The notes beneath the pieces were generated by a model. That model worked only from the letters and a program-made list of their open reading frames with translations. It did not search any database and was not told where the DNA came from. Shown here piece after piece: positions 43,088 to 54,800 of a stretch of DNA of 64,000 nt. Each line of letters starts with the position of its first letter. Position 1 is the stretch's first letter. Both the position numbers and the translations under genes were made by a program. Source of the stretch: Xanthostigma xanthostigma (taxonomy: Eukaryota; Arthropoda; Insecta; Raphidioptera; Raphidiidae); assembly GCA_963575645.1 (NCBI GenBank), contig OY754466.1:20810001-20874000 (forward strand), given 5' to 3'.

Positions 43088-46000
43088 TTATAATGTAGGA
43101 GTCCGTCTAAACCAAAATCTTGCTCGAAAATCATCTGAACATGTTAAAAATGCCGCTTGTATAGGTGAATGAGCAATCATTCTTACAGGGCCGTTATGTC
43201 CAAGTGACATTAGCTGTTTACGCGACGCATTGCGAGAATTCCATGCACATAATGATGTAGTTGCTTCATCCGGAAACAGAACATAATCTTCTGTATGATT
43301 GAACACTGCTTGTGCCTTGTGTTCCTGTTTACCTGAACAAAGATCGATTACACTTTTAACTTCAACCTTTCTACAGAAAATAAGAAAGGGAAAAAATTAA
43401 ATTAAATATTTAAAAAACATCTAATGCAAAAACTGTGCCGGACCTATTCTTTTAAACAATTGTCTAATCCAGTGATTCCCAAAGTGGTCTATATCGACCC
43501 CCAGGGGTCGACGACAACTTGCAAGGGGTCCATATCAGGGGGAAGAAAAATTGGGGGTCCATGAAATGAAAATGGGGGTCAACGATAGTGAATCTCCTAA
43601 CAAAAAAAGAAACAAACTGGACATCATTAACCGAAGAGATCTAAGATTAAATCTAACTAAATTGATGCCAAATGTTGAAAATTTATTATTAAAGCATCAG
43701 GTTCATCCCTCACACTAAAAGCATTTATTTTTTGCTTAGTTATTTTATGTAACAGAAATTAAATTTTAATTTGGTTCGTTTTAATGCGAATCTAATTAAT
43801 AAATGTATAAAACTAGACATTTCACACTACATTTCACTACCGTTCAAATTTAAATCGTTCAAAGTGAGTAGCACTATACCGGTTGTCAAAAATACATTTG
43901 AAATTAATGAATTTGCAAAAAATCAATATCAGATAAGCAGGGGATCTACCCAAAACTGAAAAACATGGCAAGTGGTCTATGAGACAAAAAAGTTTGGGAG
44001 CCTCTGGTCTAATCAAATAGGTATATTGCCTTATATAATAAGCAGCCTCCACAAGTAAGGGAATTAACGTTAACAAGGTATAAAAAGGAAAAATTACTAA
44101 AAAGTGCTTTGTATGATTTTTAACAGTTTTAAATCTATCTTTTTAAAATGCTTTGTAATGTATTAATCTGATGTGTTTACTTTAATATTTAATCCAAATA
44201 AAGCAATAGTCGGTTCGTCGGACCAGATATAGTAGAAATTTGTTATTGCTTATTTTTTTAAGCTTTTTTGTGAGTACTGTAGAACCTCGATAAGTTAAAA
44301 CCCTCTGTAACTTAAATTTGTTTTGAATTCCCTTCCCCTCAAAGCCTAAAACCTTCATTACTTAAAGCACAAAACCTCGGTAACCTAAATAAATATTTTG
44401 AGCGTTGGCCCTCGATAACTAAACAGCTGAACTGATTTTAAGCAAACTTGGTTAAGAACCATCTCGCAAGTGTCAGCTTTCAAATAAAGAAAACCGTGTT
44501 GAAATCAGTTCATCCTTTTTTGAGCTACGATGCCACAGACAGACAAACAAAAACTTATAACACCCCTCTTTTTGCATCAGGGGTTAAAAAATTACGAATC
44601 TGGTAATAATTAGTCGTTTCTCTTATGACACAACAGGTATATGCGTGTTATGAAATTTACAATATTAAAAATAACAAAGCTTATGACATTAAAATTTAAA
44701 ATGTAAAATACAGTGAAACTTGGTTACATCATTCCTTGAGGTTTATCGTAGCCAAGTTCGACTGTATGTAAATACAGTAAGTTCTTCCTATGTCCATTTT
44801 TAGGAACGTTTCTCCTCATATCTCTAAGGATATGTAAGAAAAACTGTCATTGAACGCATTTTTAAGTAAGAATGCTTACTAACTATGGAAGAATCGAGTG
44901 TAGTGCTGACTTTAAAGACGTTATCCTGCAATTTTTTTCTAACTATTATATAAATTTCAATGGAAATAAATATTTACCTGTGGTGCCTGCACCTGTATAG
45001 GCAATAAGACATCTGCTTGTTGTTAATTCCCATAATTTTATCAAAGAATCTTTACCCGAAGATAGTAGATACTAAAAACAAAAAAAAATACAGTTTGTAT
45101 TTTTAGTTAACCTAAAAATTTTGCACAATATAGAAAATTACCTTCCCATTCTTTGTAAATGCAACCGAACACACTTCAGCACCATCGTGAGCTTTTTGGA
45201 ATGTGTTAACGCAACGATTTGACACAGCATCCCATAATTTGATGGAACCATCCTTACTTGCCGAAGCAAAATATTTTCCATCTAGAGAATATCTGTAATT
45301 TAAGAAAATTGAAAATTATGCCTGCAATTAAACTAAATCTAAAGAAGCTAATACAAAAAATGATTGAGGGATCTGTCAAATTGGTATATAAAATCTGATG
45401 CTTAGTATAGGCTGTGTGCACGAAGCCTATTAGCGCCGCTAGTGGGTAATAGAGAATTATTGAACTAACTTTTTATGGAAATCGCTACATGTTTCTATGG
45501 TGATAAGTCAAAAGCTTTAGTTGGCCATGATGTGTCAAAAAAAAATGTAATAAGGAAAACTGATGTTAATTTGTTTACACTGACAGCGGAACGTCAAATT
45601 AGGGCGCCAGTGGTCTCTATTTTACTTAAATCGCCATCAGCGCAACAGCCTGGAACACAACAAGCAATTCCAGATCGCTTAGTTTTCCTATGTTTTCTTT
45701 GTAATTAAAAAACTTTATAAATTATAACTACTTTCACTTTTAATAAACATTGCCCACTGACATATGGAAAATTGGAGATCGAAGTTTCCCCTAGTGCTCA
45801 CCACAAACGCTAGCATCGAAAAATTTGTAACTCCGCCTCCATGCACATAGCCCATAGAATAAAAGTATATGGTTTAACGTATTTTTCCATTGTATGAGCA
45901 GAATAGGAGACACTTTGCGTGAGAAGTAGGGACTAAAAGCTTCAAAAAATACCTGAGTAATATCAGTTGAAAATAGATGGAGTTGAAAATACATGAGTCC

Positions 46001-48420
46001 GAGAGTATTATATTTCAACAAAAACGGAAAATTTACCGCATTTAATGTTTAGAAATTTAGTTTCAATTTTTAATTCATAGTTAGTTTTAACAGGACATTA
46101 CTTACTTAATTGATGTAATTGCAGCCGTATGCTGATGTGAAGGTACACTTCCTACAAAACACTGCGCAGTGTTTACATCATATAAACGGGCTACAGGATG
46201 CGATGTACCAACCATCATATAATCTCCACTTGGATGGAATGCTAAACAGCGAATAGCTTCTACATCCTGGAAAAAAAAAACAGTATCAAATCACAAAGAG
46301 CCCAAATTTATTGAATTTAAGTTACCACAATACAAATTTTATACACCACCAACAATCTTGTCCACGCAGGCCCGTAGCCAGGTCCAAATCGTAGTTCGGG
46401 CAAATAAGAACGAAGGACGGGCGAGATTATATAACAACAAATGTTTCAATAAGTGTGATTCAGTGGCGGCTCGTGGATTTTTCATTTAAGGAGGCTAATC
46501 ATATTGTGTACAGAGGTCCAGGGGTAGTATAGTTTGGGAGGGGGGTCGCCAGACAAAATCCTTGAATTTTTCAAGGTCAAATTTAGAGAAATAAAAAATG
46601 ATAGGATTTTCGACCAAACCGTATATTCTGTTGTTGAAAACAGTAAACACGGCCAATAAAATAATTTTTCCCTTTTATGAGAGCCGGTTAACCATTCGCA
46701 TTTGTCATACCACGCATTATTAAACCCACGAGATTGCCTTTTTTCACAAAATTTTAATGTAATCAAACGTGGTCTAGGTTTTGGCATTGATTTGGCGAGG
46801 TAAAATTTACAGCTATGATTTAATAAATTAAAAGAATTACTTAACAGCCAGTCCACAATATCATCACATTGCTTAATTTCTTCTAATTTATCCATACTTA
46901 GTTATCTTTATAAAAAACATCTGCCCTCGCCGGGATTCGAACCCGGTACCTCCCGAATGCGAGTACTTGCCACCCCGCCCGGTCAAAATCACGCTTATAA
47001 ATAGTTTATACACGAAGGCTGCAGAAATAATGCTAATATTATCAAATATTTGCAATGACTATCATTTGTGTGTTTTATATAAATATTAAATTAACATTAT
47101 ACAAAAATCAGACAAAATGATCATTAATTGATAGTTTATGCTCAGAATGGCAATTATTTTGTTATTGGTGATTTTTTTTGACTAGCCTGTCCATTTTTTT
47201 TTTTTTTGTGAAAAAGACCGAGTTATTATACTCATTTTTTCAGTTTTTTGCGGCCTCATAGGCCATAAGGTTTAATCATGCTGGTAATTTTTTGGTCGAC
47301 CTTAGGTTCTATCTGTTTATAGTAGGCCACTGCGACACGAAGTAACACTTCCATAAAAACGTGATCACTTTATCCCATAATAAAGATCACTAAGAAGGGA
47401 ACGTTTATTTTAACATTTTCTCATCACCCGAAATATAGTCTCGAAATAGTATCAATAGTCAATAATAAGTTTTATTCTATTACGATAAAATATAGAAATT
47501 AATATAGCTACCGTGATCGTTTTGAATGCTTTTTTTACAGACGCTTTTGAAATATCAAACAATTTAACGGTCAAATCTCTAGATCCGGACGCTAGTATCG
47601 GTTCACGGGGATGAAATTCTAGTGCTGTTACTTCTTCCATGTGATCATACAAAGTTCGAATTACGGGATGTCCGTGCGTTTCTCTTGCTGCTTCGACTTC
47701 ATCGGGAGCTGATTTCGCTAACATTCGTTCAACGTCCAGAATCTGCGCAAACGAAAATTTACAATTCAAACATCAGTGAAACAGAATAACTTCCATGTAC
47801 CCACCTTAATGCTAGCATCAACGCTTCCTGTAGCAATTAACTGACCGTCTTGACTGAAGCAACCAGCTCTGCATTGACCTTTATGCGACGTAACATAAGC
47901 CGTTTCATACAAAGCGGGTTCTGGAGCTGGCACTTGAGGTTCAGTTTCATATTCCAAATCTAAAACATCAAACGTGTTTGCAATGATCAACTATTTGATT
48001 TTAAGCCTTGCTTATTTCCAATTTTCTAAAAGCTTTGATGTCGAACGTCCGTAATAGGCATAGAAGCTTCTATTTAAAAAAAAAATACCTAAACCAGGTC
48101 CCACCATACTGTCTCCGATCCCATGGTTCGGAGGTCTTTCTTTACGATCAGGTTCGTGCTCTAAGCCAGCGATCATAATATGCAACAACCTATCGCTAGG
48201 AGGACACGGTGGATCGGCTTGTGCCACTGTGGACAAACCTACAGCAAGGTTTTGATGTCCATCATAAAACAGTTGACTAAAACATAAATGCATAGGAATA
48301 AACATAATAAATTTATGAAAACAATTAGGTTATGAACTATAAATACCTTATCATAAGTCGATACAGAAGCTCACGACTCTTTATCAAATTTTTAGGATCA
48401 AAATCTTCAGTTTCTTTCAT
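43088..48420 (-). CDS. CSTF1: Cleavage stimulation factor subunit 1 (CstF-50), complete
   Basis: Eight minus-strand exons: 48420-48347, 48276-48089, 47959-47805, 47742-47512, 46266-46106, 45292-45142, 45071-44978, 43332-43088. All have GT...AG ends and matching phases. They sum to 1299 nt, 432 residues plus stop, the usual CstF-50 length. The N-terminal dimerisation region contains LLYRLMI and [13 protein letters not shown]40 repeats follow, for example [49 protein letters not shown], ending [14 protein letters not shown]. The protein is part of the CstF complex, which binds the GU-rich element downstream of poly(A) sites in pre-mRNA 3' processing in the nucleus. It starts 479 bp from COPB2 on the opposite strand. 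Introns carry a hAT MITE (43470-44006) and a hAT derivative (46461-46895). Confidence 0.97.
43470..44006. mobile_element. hAT (Buster-type duplication) MITE, copy 2 of 3
   Basis: 537 bp in the last intron of CSTF1. Ends CAGTGATTCCCAAAGTGG / GGGAGCCTCTG, duplication GTCTAATC at 43462-43469 and 44007-44014. Confidence 0.9.
44200..44600. repeat. Dispersed-repeat tail in CSTF1 intron
   Basis: Includes AGAACCTCGATAAGTTAAAA near 44281. A closing block with GACAGACAAACAAAAACTT then ATCAGGGGTTAAAAA near 44535-44590 resembles widespread insect repeat tails. Confidence 0.5.
46461..46895 (-). pseudogene. hAT element fragment with N-terminal part of transposase
   Basis: One end has the hAT-like terminus CAGTGGCGGCTCGTGG (46461). 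A minus-strand frame of 137 codons starting at 46895 has [16 protein letters not shown] and FYWPCLLF, the TTF-type zinc-finger region found at the N-terminus of ZMYM1-like hAT transposases. It then runs into terminal non-coding sequence, so the catalytic part is deleted. The opposite terminus was not found. It lies in the fourth CSTF1 intron. Confidence 0.65.
46915..46995 (-). repeat. tRNA-derived SINE head
   Basis: Minus strand reads GGGTTCGAATCCCGGCGAGG, a strong pol III B box within a T-arm-like palindrome. About 35 bp upstream is GGGGTGGCAAGTACTCGC in A-box position. No complete cloverleaf forms. Confidence 0.6.
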
Positions 48421-48899
48421 GTTTCTTTTCAGTAATTATTTACAAAAATCAAGCTGACTTTTCGTATCAAATTTTAGTGTGGTGTGAGTAGATTGGCAAA
48501 TTGTTGACACTTGGTATTTGGTAATAATCTACGTGGGTTGGTACTGGTAAATAAGTTAATCATTTTTAAGGTTATGATACGAAAAAACAGTAAATTATTA
48601 TTCAATTTTAATTGTAACTTTAAGTAAAAAATCAAATTCGAAGGCATTATTTATTTTCTACTATTTTTTGTCTTCTGCAGATAGAAACATGTAAGTTAAT
48701 AAATTGTAACAAAGAATGCTTCCGCCTTCCACGTATACATAAATGTCTAACCAAAAATTCTAGTTGTCATGTCAAATCCACCGTACTCAGCCACGTAATT
48801 GTTGAACTTCAGTTACTAATAAATAAAAGTTTGTTTTGAACAAATAAGTAATACAAGCTAGTGATTGTTACTTAATTTGCAACTTGAGATACTGCTATA
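48421..48899. promoter_or_regulatory. Shared 5' region of CSTF1 and COPB2
   Basis: 479 bp separate the two divergent start codons. Both proteins are housekeeping, so a bidirectional promoter is likely (inference). No clear TATA box. The region also holds both 5' UTRs. Confidence 0.65.
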
Positions 48900-51800
48900 A
48901 TGGTAAGTTTGCATTTTTTCCTTAATAGAAATTAACTGTTTGGTTTCCTATTTTAACGTTTATCTGAACATATTTTTTCAGCCGCTTCGATTAGATATAA
49001 AGCGAAAATTAACAGCGCGTTCAGATCGCGTAAAATGTGTTGATTTACATCCGACAGAACCGTGGATGTTGTGCTCGCTGTACAATGGAAATGCAAACGT
49101 TTGGAATCATGAGAACCAGCAGCTTGTTAAGACATTCGAAGTATGCGATCTTCCAGTAAGAGCGGCACGATTTGTACCCCGAAAAAATTGGATTGTAACT
49201 GGCTCGGATGATATGCAAATACGTGTTTTTAATTATAACACACTTGAACGAGCGCACTCTTTCGAAGCTCATGCTGACTACGTAAGATGTATCGTTGTTC
49301 ATCCCACACAACCATACCTTTTAACAAGCAGCGGTTTGTATTTTTATATTTTATAAAACAGTTATGAATGAAATAAATAGGATTGCGTCATTAACCTGCT
49401 CGAAAATGTACAGGGTTTTATTTAATTGTTGGAACTGTAATGTTTTATTGTTACCGCCGCGTCGTTTTTTTTAGCTATTGCATAGCTTCTATCGCGGGCT
49501 TTGAGCGCGGCGACCGATTCAAGAAATTCCGTAACGAAAAAAAACCTAGCACCCCCCACTCCGACCGGCACAGCGGTGCGGCGTTGAAAGCCGTGCATCG
49601 TCTCGTCATTTCAGTTCGGCAGACTTCGGCACGGTGTTTGTGTGCTCATAACTGCATAACTGATTCTATCTTTATTTGTGTATAAATGAATTTATATATA
49701 ATACTGCTATAAAAATAACCTAAATTATTTAGGTTATGTGCAGAGAAAGTATATATGATATTATATCTATATAAATGTACATCGCGCGAAATTCTATGAT
49801 CAAACTCTTAATATCGTTCTTTTTGTTCAAATTTTTTAAATGAATAATTGTTTTGGTGTGTAATTACACTATTTATACCTTATTATTTATACCTAGCTAT
49901 TTTCGTTTTATAGAGAAGAAAAACTTAAAGACCTAAAAAGAATATGCAATAGCTTTACCGCGGCAGTCCCCGAGTGCCACACGTATTTTTTTCTTCTGAA
50001 CTTTCAGTAAACAATTACAGTATTATAATTTATACCAAATGCACCTCCCTAAAAGGGAATCGTTCACATAAAGCTAAACACGCAAAAATCCAGTTCTTGT
50101 TTGAACAAAAAAGACACTGAGACAGACGCTTCCAGCTTAACATTATGCAATACGTAAAGTTAACGTGAACAGGCTTAACACTTGAAACAAAAAACATTCA
50201 GTCAAAATAATTGTATAATTAACTTAATAAGTATTAATTTGAGAAACGGAGAAACACTTATTCATGTTAAGCTCGCAGCCGTGGCGTTCTTAGCGAGTTC
50301 GTTTTTGCAATGGCTGCCAGGCGTTTGTGCATGTGTGAAGTGTATAAACACTTCTGTATTGAAATCCCGTCGTTCTATAATCTCGAGCGACGAGTTCAAA
50401 TTGGTTGAACTTACCTGACGCCGCGTACGAATCGTGCACTCTGCCAGTGGTTTGACGTGAACACCCTCAAACAACTTCACACGTTTTATATTGCCGCGAG
50501 CGCGCCGCACATGCTAGTCACGAACTTACCCGCTACTTCCATCGCACCTGCGCTTTGTACGTGAACATGAACATGATACCATATGTTTGATACTTCGCGC
50601 CCGCGAGTTAACGTGAACAAGCTAATAAGAACGAACATAGAACAAACTGCTCTATAAATAATAATTTAAATCTATTTTGAATTAGATGATATGCTTGTAA
50701 AACTATGGAACTGGGAGAAACAGTGGTCTTGCCAACAAGTATTTGAAGGTCATACGCATTACGTTATGCAAATTGTTATCAACCCTAAAGATAACAATAC
50801 TTTTGCCAGCGCTTCACTTGATAGAACTGTTAAGGTTTGTAATTTTTTAAAACATGTGAATAAAACAATTTATTTTATTCGCGCGTTTTACATTGAAAAT
50901 AAAAATTGCAATATTTATTATTGTCTCAATAACAATTAAAACACACAAATTTAAAGATGGTGTTTAATAGATTTTATTATTTTGAAACAATTTTAAAATA
51001 GACAATTGAATTATAAAAATAAATGACGACAAAACGTACAATTTATAAAATTTCATTCATTTTTGTACTGTTTTCCAACTTCCTATGATTAAAATTGTAT
51101 TATGTATGTGTGTTTTTGAAGTGAAAACTTCTTTAGCGGCGTTGTACACTTTTTTCGTAATGGGTAAAAAATGTTAAACTCGCGTCAGGAAAAGTAAGAA
51201 CTGGGTGAGCGAGAAAACTCTCTAAGTGATAGTAATTGTTTATACAACGCTAGACATCTAGCGTTGAAATATCGTACATAAAAATGCAATCTATGATACA
51301 AACCATTTTGATCGAAAATTCGTAAGACGTTAATATTCAAGTTTTCACTTTCGCCGGCATTCCCGGAGTGCAAAGGGTTTTTTTTTCGAGTTCTGCCACA
51401 TTGTCATATTACCGTTTTAATGGGTGTACGACAATTCTAACATCTTGACCATCATAAATGCTAAAATTTACTATCATATCTAATTATTTTATTCAAAATA
51501 CGGCAATTCTTCATTGACAACGTTGGGATACATCTTAAGTGGCAAAATAACGGAATTGAATACTTTGTTACATAATAATAAATATGCAGATATCAAGCAT
51601 TGAAATTTTAATATATTGTAAACAATTTTGCTTCTGACAATTAGTTATTTTATAAGCTTTGAGCGACCGCAAAAATGTTATCCATGCTATAGTGTGAAGA
51701 GAATTATTTCATAATATCATATCAGATAAACTTAATTTTTATAATGATGTTAGGTTTGGCAACTGGGCTCGCAGACTGCCAATTTTACATTGGAAGGTCA

Positions 51801-54800
51801 TGAGAAAGGTGTTAACTGTGTCGATTATTACCACGGTGGAGATAAACCATATTTAATATCAGGAGCAGACGACAGATTGGTAAAAATATGGGATTATCAG
51901 AATAAAACCTGTGTTCAAACACTGGAAGGTAAATACTTTTGTAGCATTCAATAAAAAATAGAAAATAAATGAACTCTTCTTTTTTTGCAGGACATACTCA
52001 AAACGTGTCTGCAGTATGCTTCCACCCCGAATTACCTGTAGTATTAACAGGCAGCGAAGACGGTACTATAAGAATTTGGCATGCGGGTACATATCGTCTT
52101 GAAAGTTCATTGAATTATGGTTTTGAACGTGTTTGGACCATTGCTTGTTTGCGTGGCTCTAACAATGTTGCACTTGGGTAAGTGTTTAAATCAGTGATTC
52201 CCAAAGTGGTCTATATCGACCCCCAGGGGTTGACGACAACTTGCAAGAGGTCCATGTCAGGAGGGAAAAAAATTGGGGGTTCATGAAATGAAAATGGGGG
52301 TCAACGATAGTGAATCTCCTAACAAAAAAAGAAACAAACTAGACATCGTTAACCGAAGAGATTTAAGATTAAATCTAACTAAATTGATGCCAACTGTTGA
52401 AAATTTATTATTAAAGCAATAGGTTCATCCCTCACACTAAAAGCATTTATTTTTTGCTTATTTATTTTATGTAACAAATTAAATTTTAATTTGGTTCGTT
52501 TTAATTTGAATCTAATTAATAAATGTATAAAACAACATTTTACACTACTTTTCACTATCGTTATAAATTTAAATCGTTCAAAGTGAGTACTAGTACTATA
52601 CCTGTTGTCAAAAATACATTTGAAATTAATGAATTTGCAAAAAATCAATATCAGATAAGCAGGGGGTCTACCCAAAACCGAAAAACATGGCAAGTGGTCT
52701 ACGAGACAAAAAAGTTTGGGAACCTCTGGTTTAAATGAACTAGCAATGATGAACTAATTAAAATTTGAAATTCTGTATATCTATTTTTTTTTCTCAGATA
52801 TGATGAGGGAAGCATAATCGTCAAAGTGGGTCGTGAAGAACCAGCTGTGTCCATGGACGTGAACGGTGGAAAAATTGTATGGGCAAAACATTCTGAAATT
52901 CAACAAGCGAATCTTAAAGCAATTCCTGAAGGCACAGAAATTAAGGACGGAGAACGGTAAGATCTTTTTTTAATATAAAAGTATTATGAAGATTGCATAC
53001 CCAGCACTAAACTATAATACTACTGTTCTCAAATAATTGGCAGTGACGTCACGCTTATCCTTCATTTCACAATAGAAGCGGCACGGTTCTTATCCGTGGA
53101 ACGGGTATGTAAAGCATACCTGTTCCATGCATAAGAACTGCTAAGAAAAAAAATGTATATAGCTACTTTGCACACGCTTCTATGCGGGTCTGTAAAGTGA
53201 CCCATTCTGTAATGACAAACAAAACTGATCGCGCTGTACCATTTTTTTTTTTTTATAACCTACTATTATAGAAATGAAGTTGACTCAAAAGTGAACTGGC
53301 AAAATTTTGAAAATGAAGTGAAAACCGGCTCTTTTATGGGATGTAGGTGCAAAAATATGGTATATTTCTCGAGCACTTATAGTATAATTCTTGAAGTCAC
53401 TTGTGTGATTTAAAACACGCTGGCGTGTAATATAATTCATTCTAATCTAGATAATATATAAACTAATTTTTGAATCAAAACTCTCAGTTTTGCGCTGGAC
53501 GAGTTTCCTTATTTTATAGTGTCCACGAGTACTCACTTTAATTTCTTTTGTATATAGCCCTCAGCCTCTGTACCCCTGAAATCACTTGATGCGAAAGCTA
53601 ACTGGGAGTTTCGAGTTCAATCCTGACAGAGATATTTAATTATTTTTTATATTTCATAATATTTTTTATTGTTTATGATGGGTTGCAGAAAGCGTTGTCA
53701 GAAAATGTGCTTTGAAAATGACCTTAGATTGTTAATATACATATTTCTCCATAATTTGAACATTGTGAAATTTTAAATCGATCCTACTTGAAAAACAATT
53801 CATCAAGAGACGATTTTTTTTTTCAAACTGTATAATCGTACATGTATTTTTTTTTGCACAATTTCCACTTCAAAATAACATTTTTCTATGCATTTTCATC
53901 AAAGTTTAGTTTTAAAGACGATTTGTTTTTCTTTGAGGAAATGACAGGAAGTTTCACAACATTAGACTACTGCTGCATGTATAGAAAATGTAAATATATG
54001 GTCACAATCTAAATTTATTGTCAAATCAGTTTTTTGATAATGCTTTTTGCTACCCAGCAGTCGTCTCTAAATGCATTAAGAATATAATAATTATAAATGT
54101 ACATTCTTGGTATATTAATTTTTAGATTGCCAGTGGCCGTAAAAGACATGGGCGCGTGTGAAATTTATCCACAAACTTTGGCACACAATCCAAATGGCAG
54201 ATTCGTTGTTGTTTGCGGAGATGGGGAATACATAATTTACACTGCAATGGCCTTGCGTAACAAAGCTTTTGGCAGTGCACAGGAATTTGTATGGGCTCAG
54301 GATTCATCAGAATATGCTATCCGAGAAGGCAGCACTACTGTAAAAGTATTCAAGAACTTCAAAGAAAGGAAATCATTCAAACCGGACTTTGGAGCTGAAG
54401 GTAAAAGCTAGGAGGGTTAATAAAGTGCGGGAAATAAGTCGCACTGAGAAAACTCGTCTATCAATTCAGTTGTTTTTCCTGCTGTACTTTTGCTACAGTG
54501 TGAGATTTTTATGAAAAACTTTCGTCATTTACAAATTTTCATCATGTCCACTATCTTCCGTATACTCAACAGTTGATCTTATCATCTTTCCGCATAATTT
54601 TATCAATTCTTGATGTTACCGGTCAACCAGAATGTTTAACATCTTCCAAAAATCGTTTGTTCCATTCAAAAACTCGAGTTCGTGACATGCAATTAACGCC
54701 AAACACTTCCTTCAACAAGTCAAAACATTCAGTTGGAGATTTTTTAAGCTTCACGATTAATGTGCTGTTCAATTTTTAAGTTTCATCATGATCACGCTAC

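Noticed and set aside
46920..46985. Functional tRNA gene on the minus strand
   Set aside because: The T-arm palindrome is good but the rest of the cloverleaf does not form; a SINE head fits better.
52523..52738. Frames within the hAT MITE, present in several copies
   Set aside because: They vary and break between copies and show no transposase motif.
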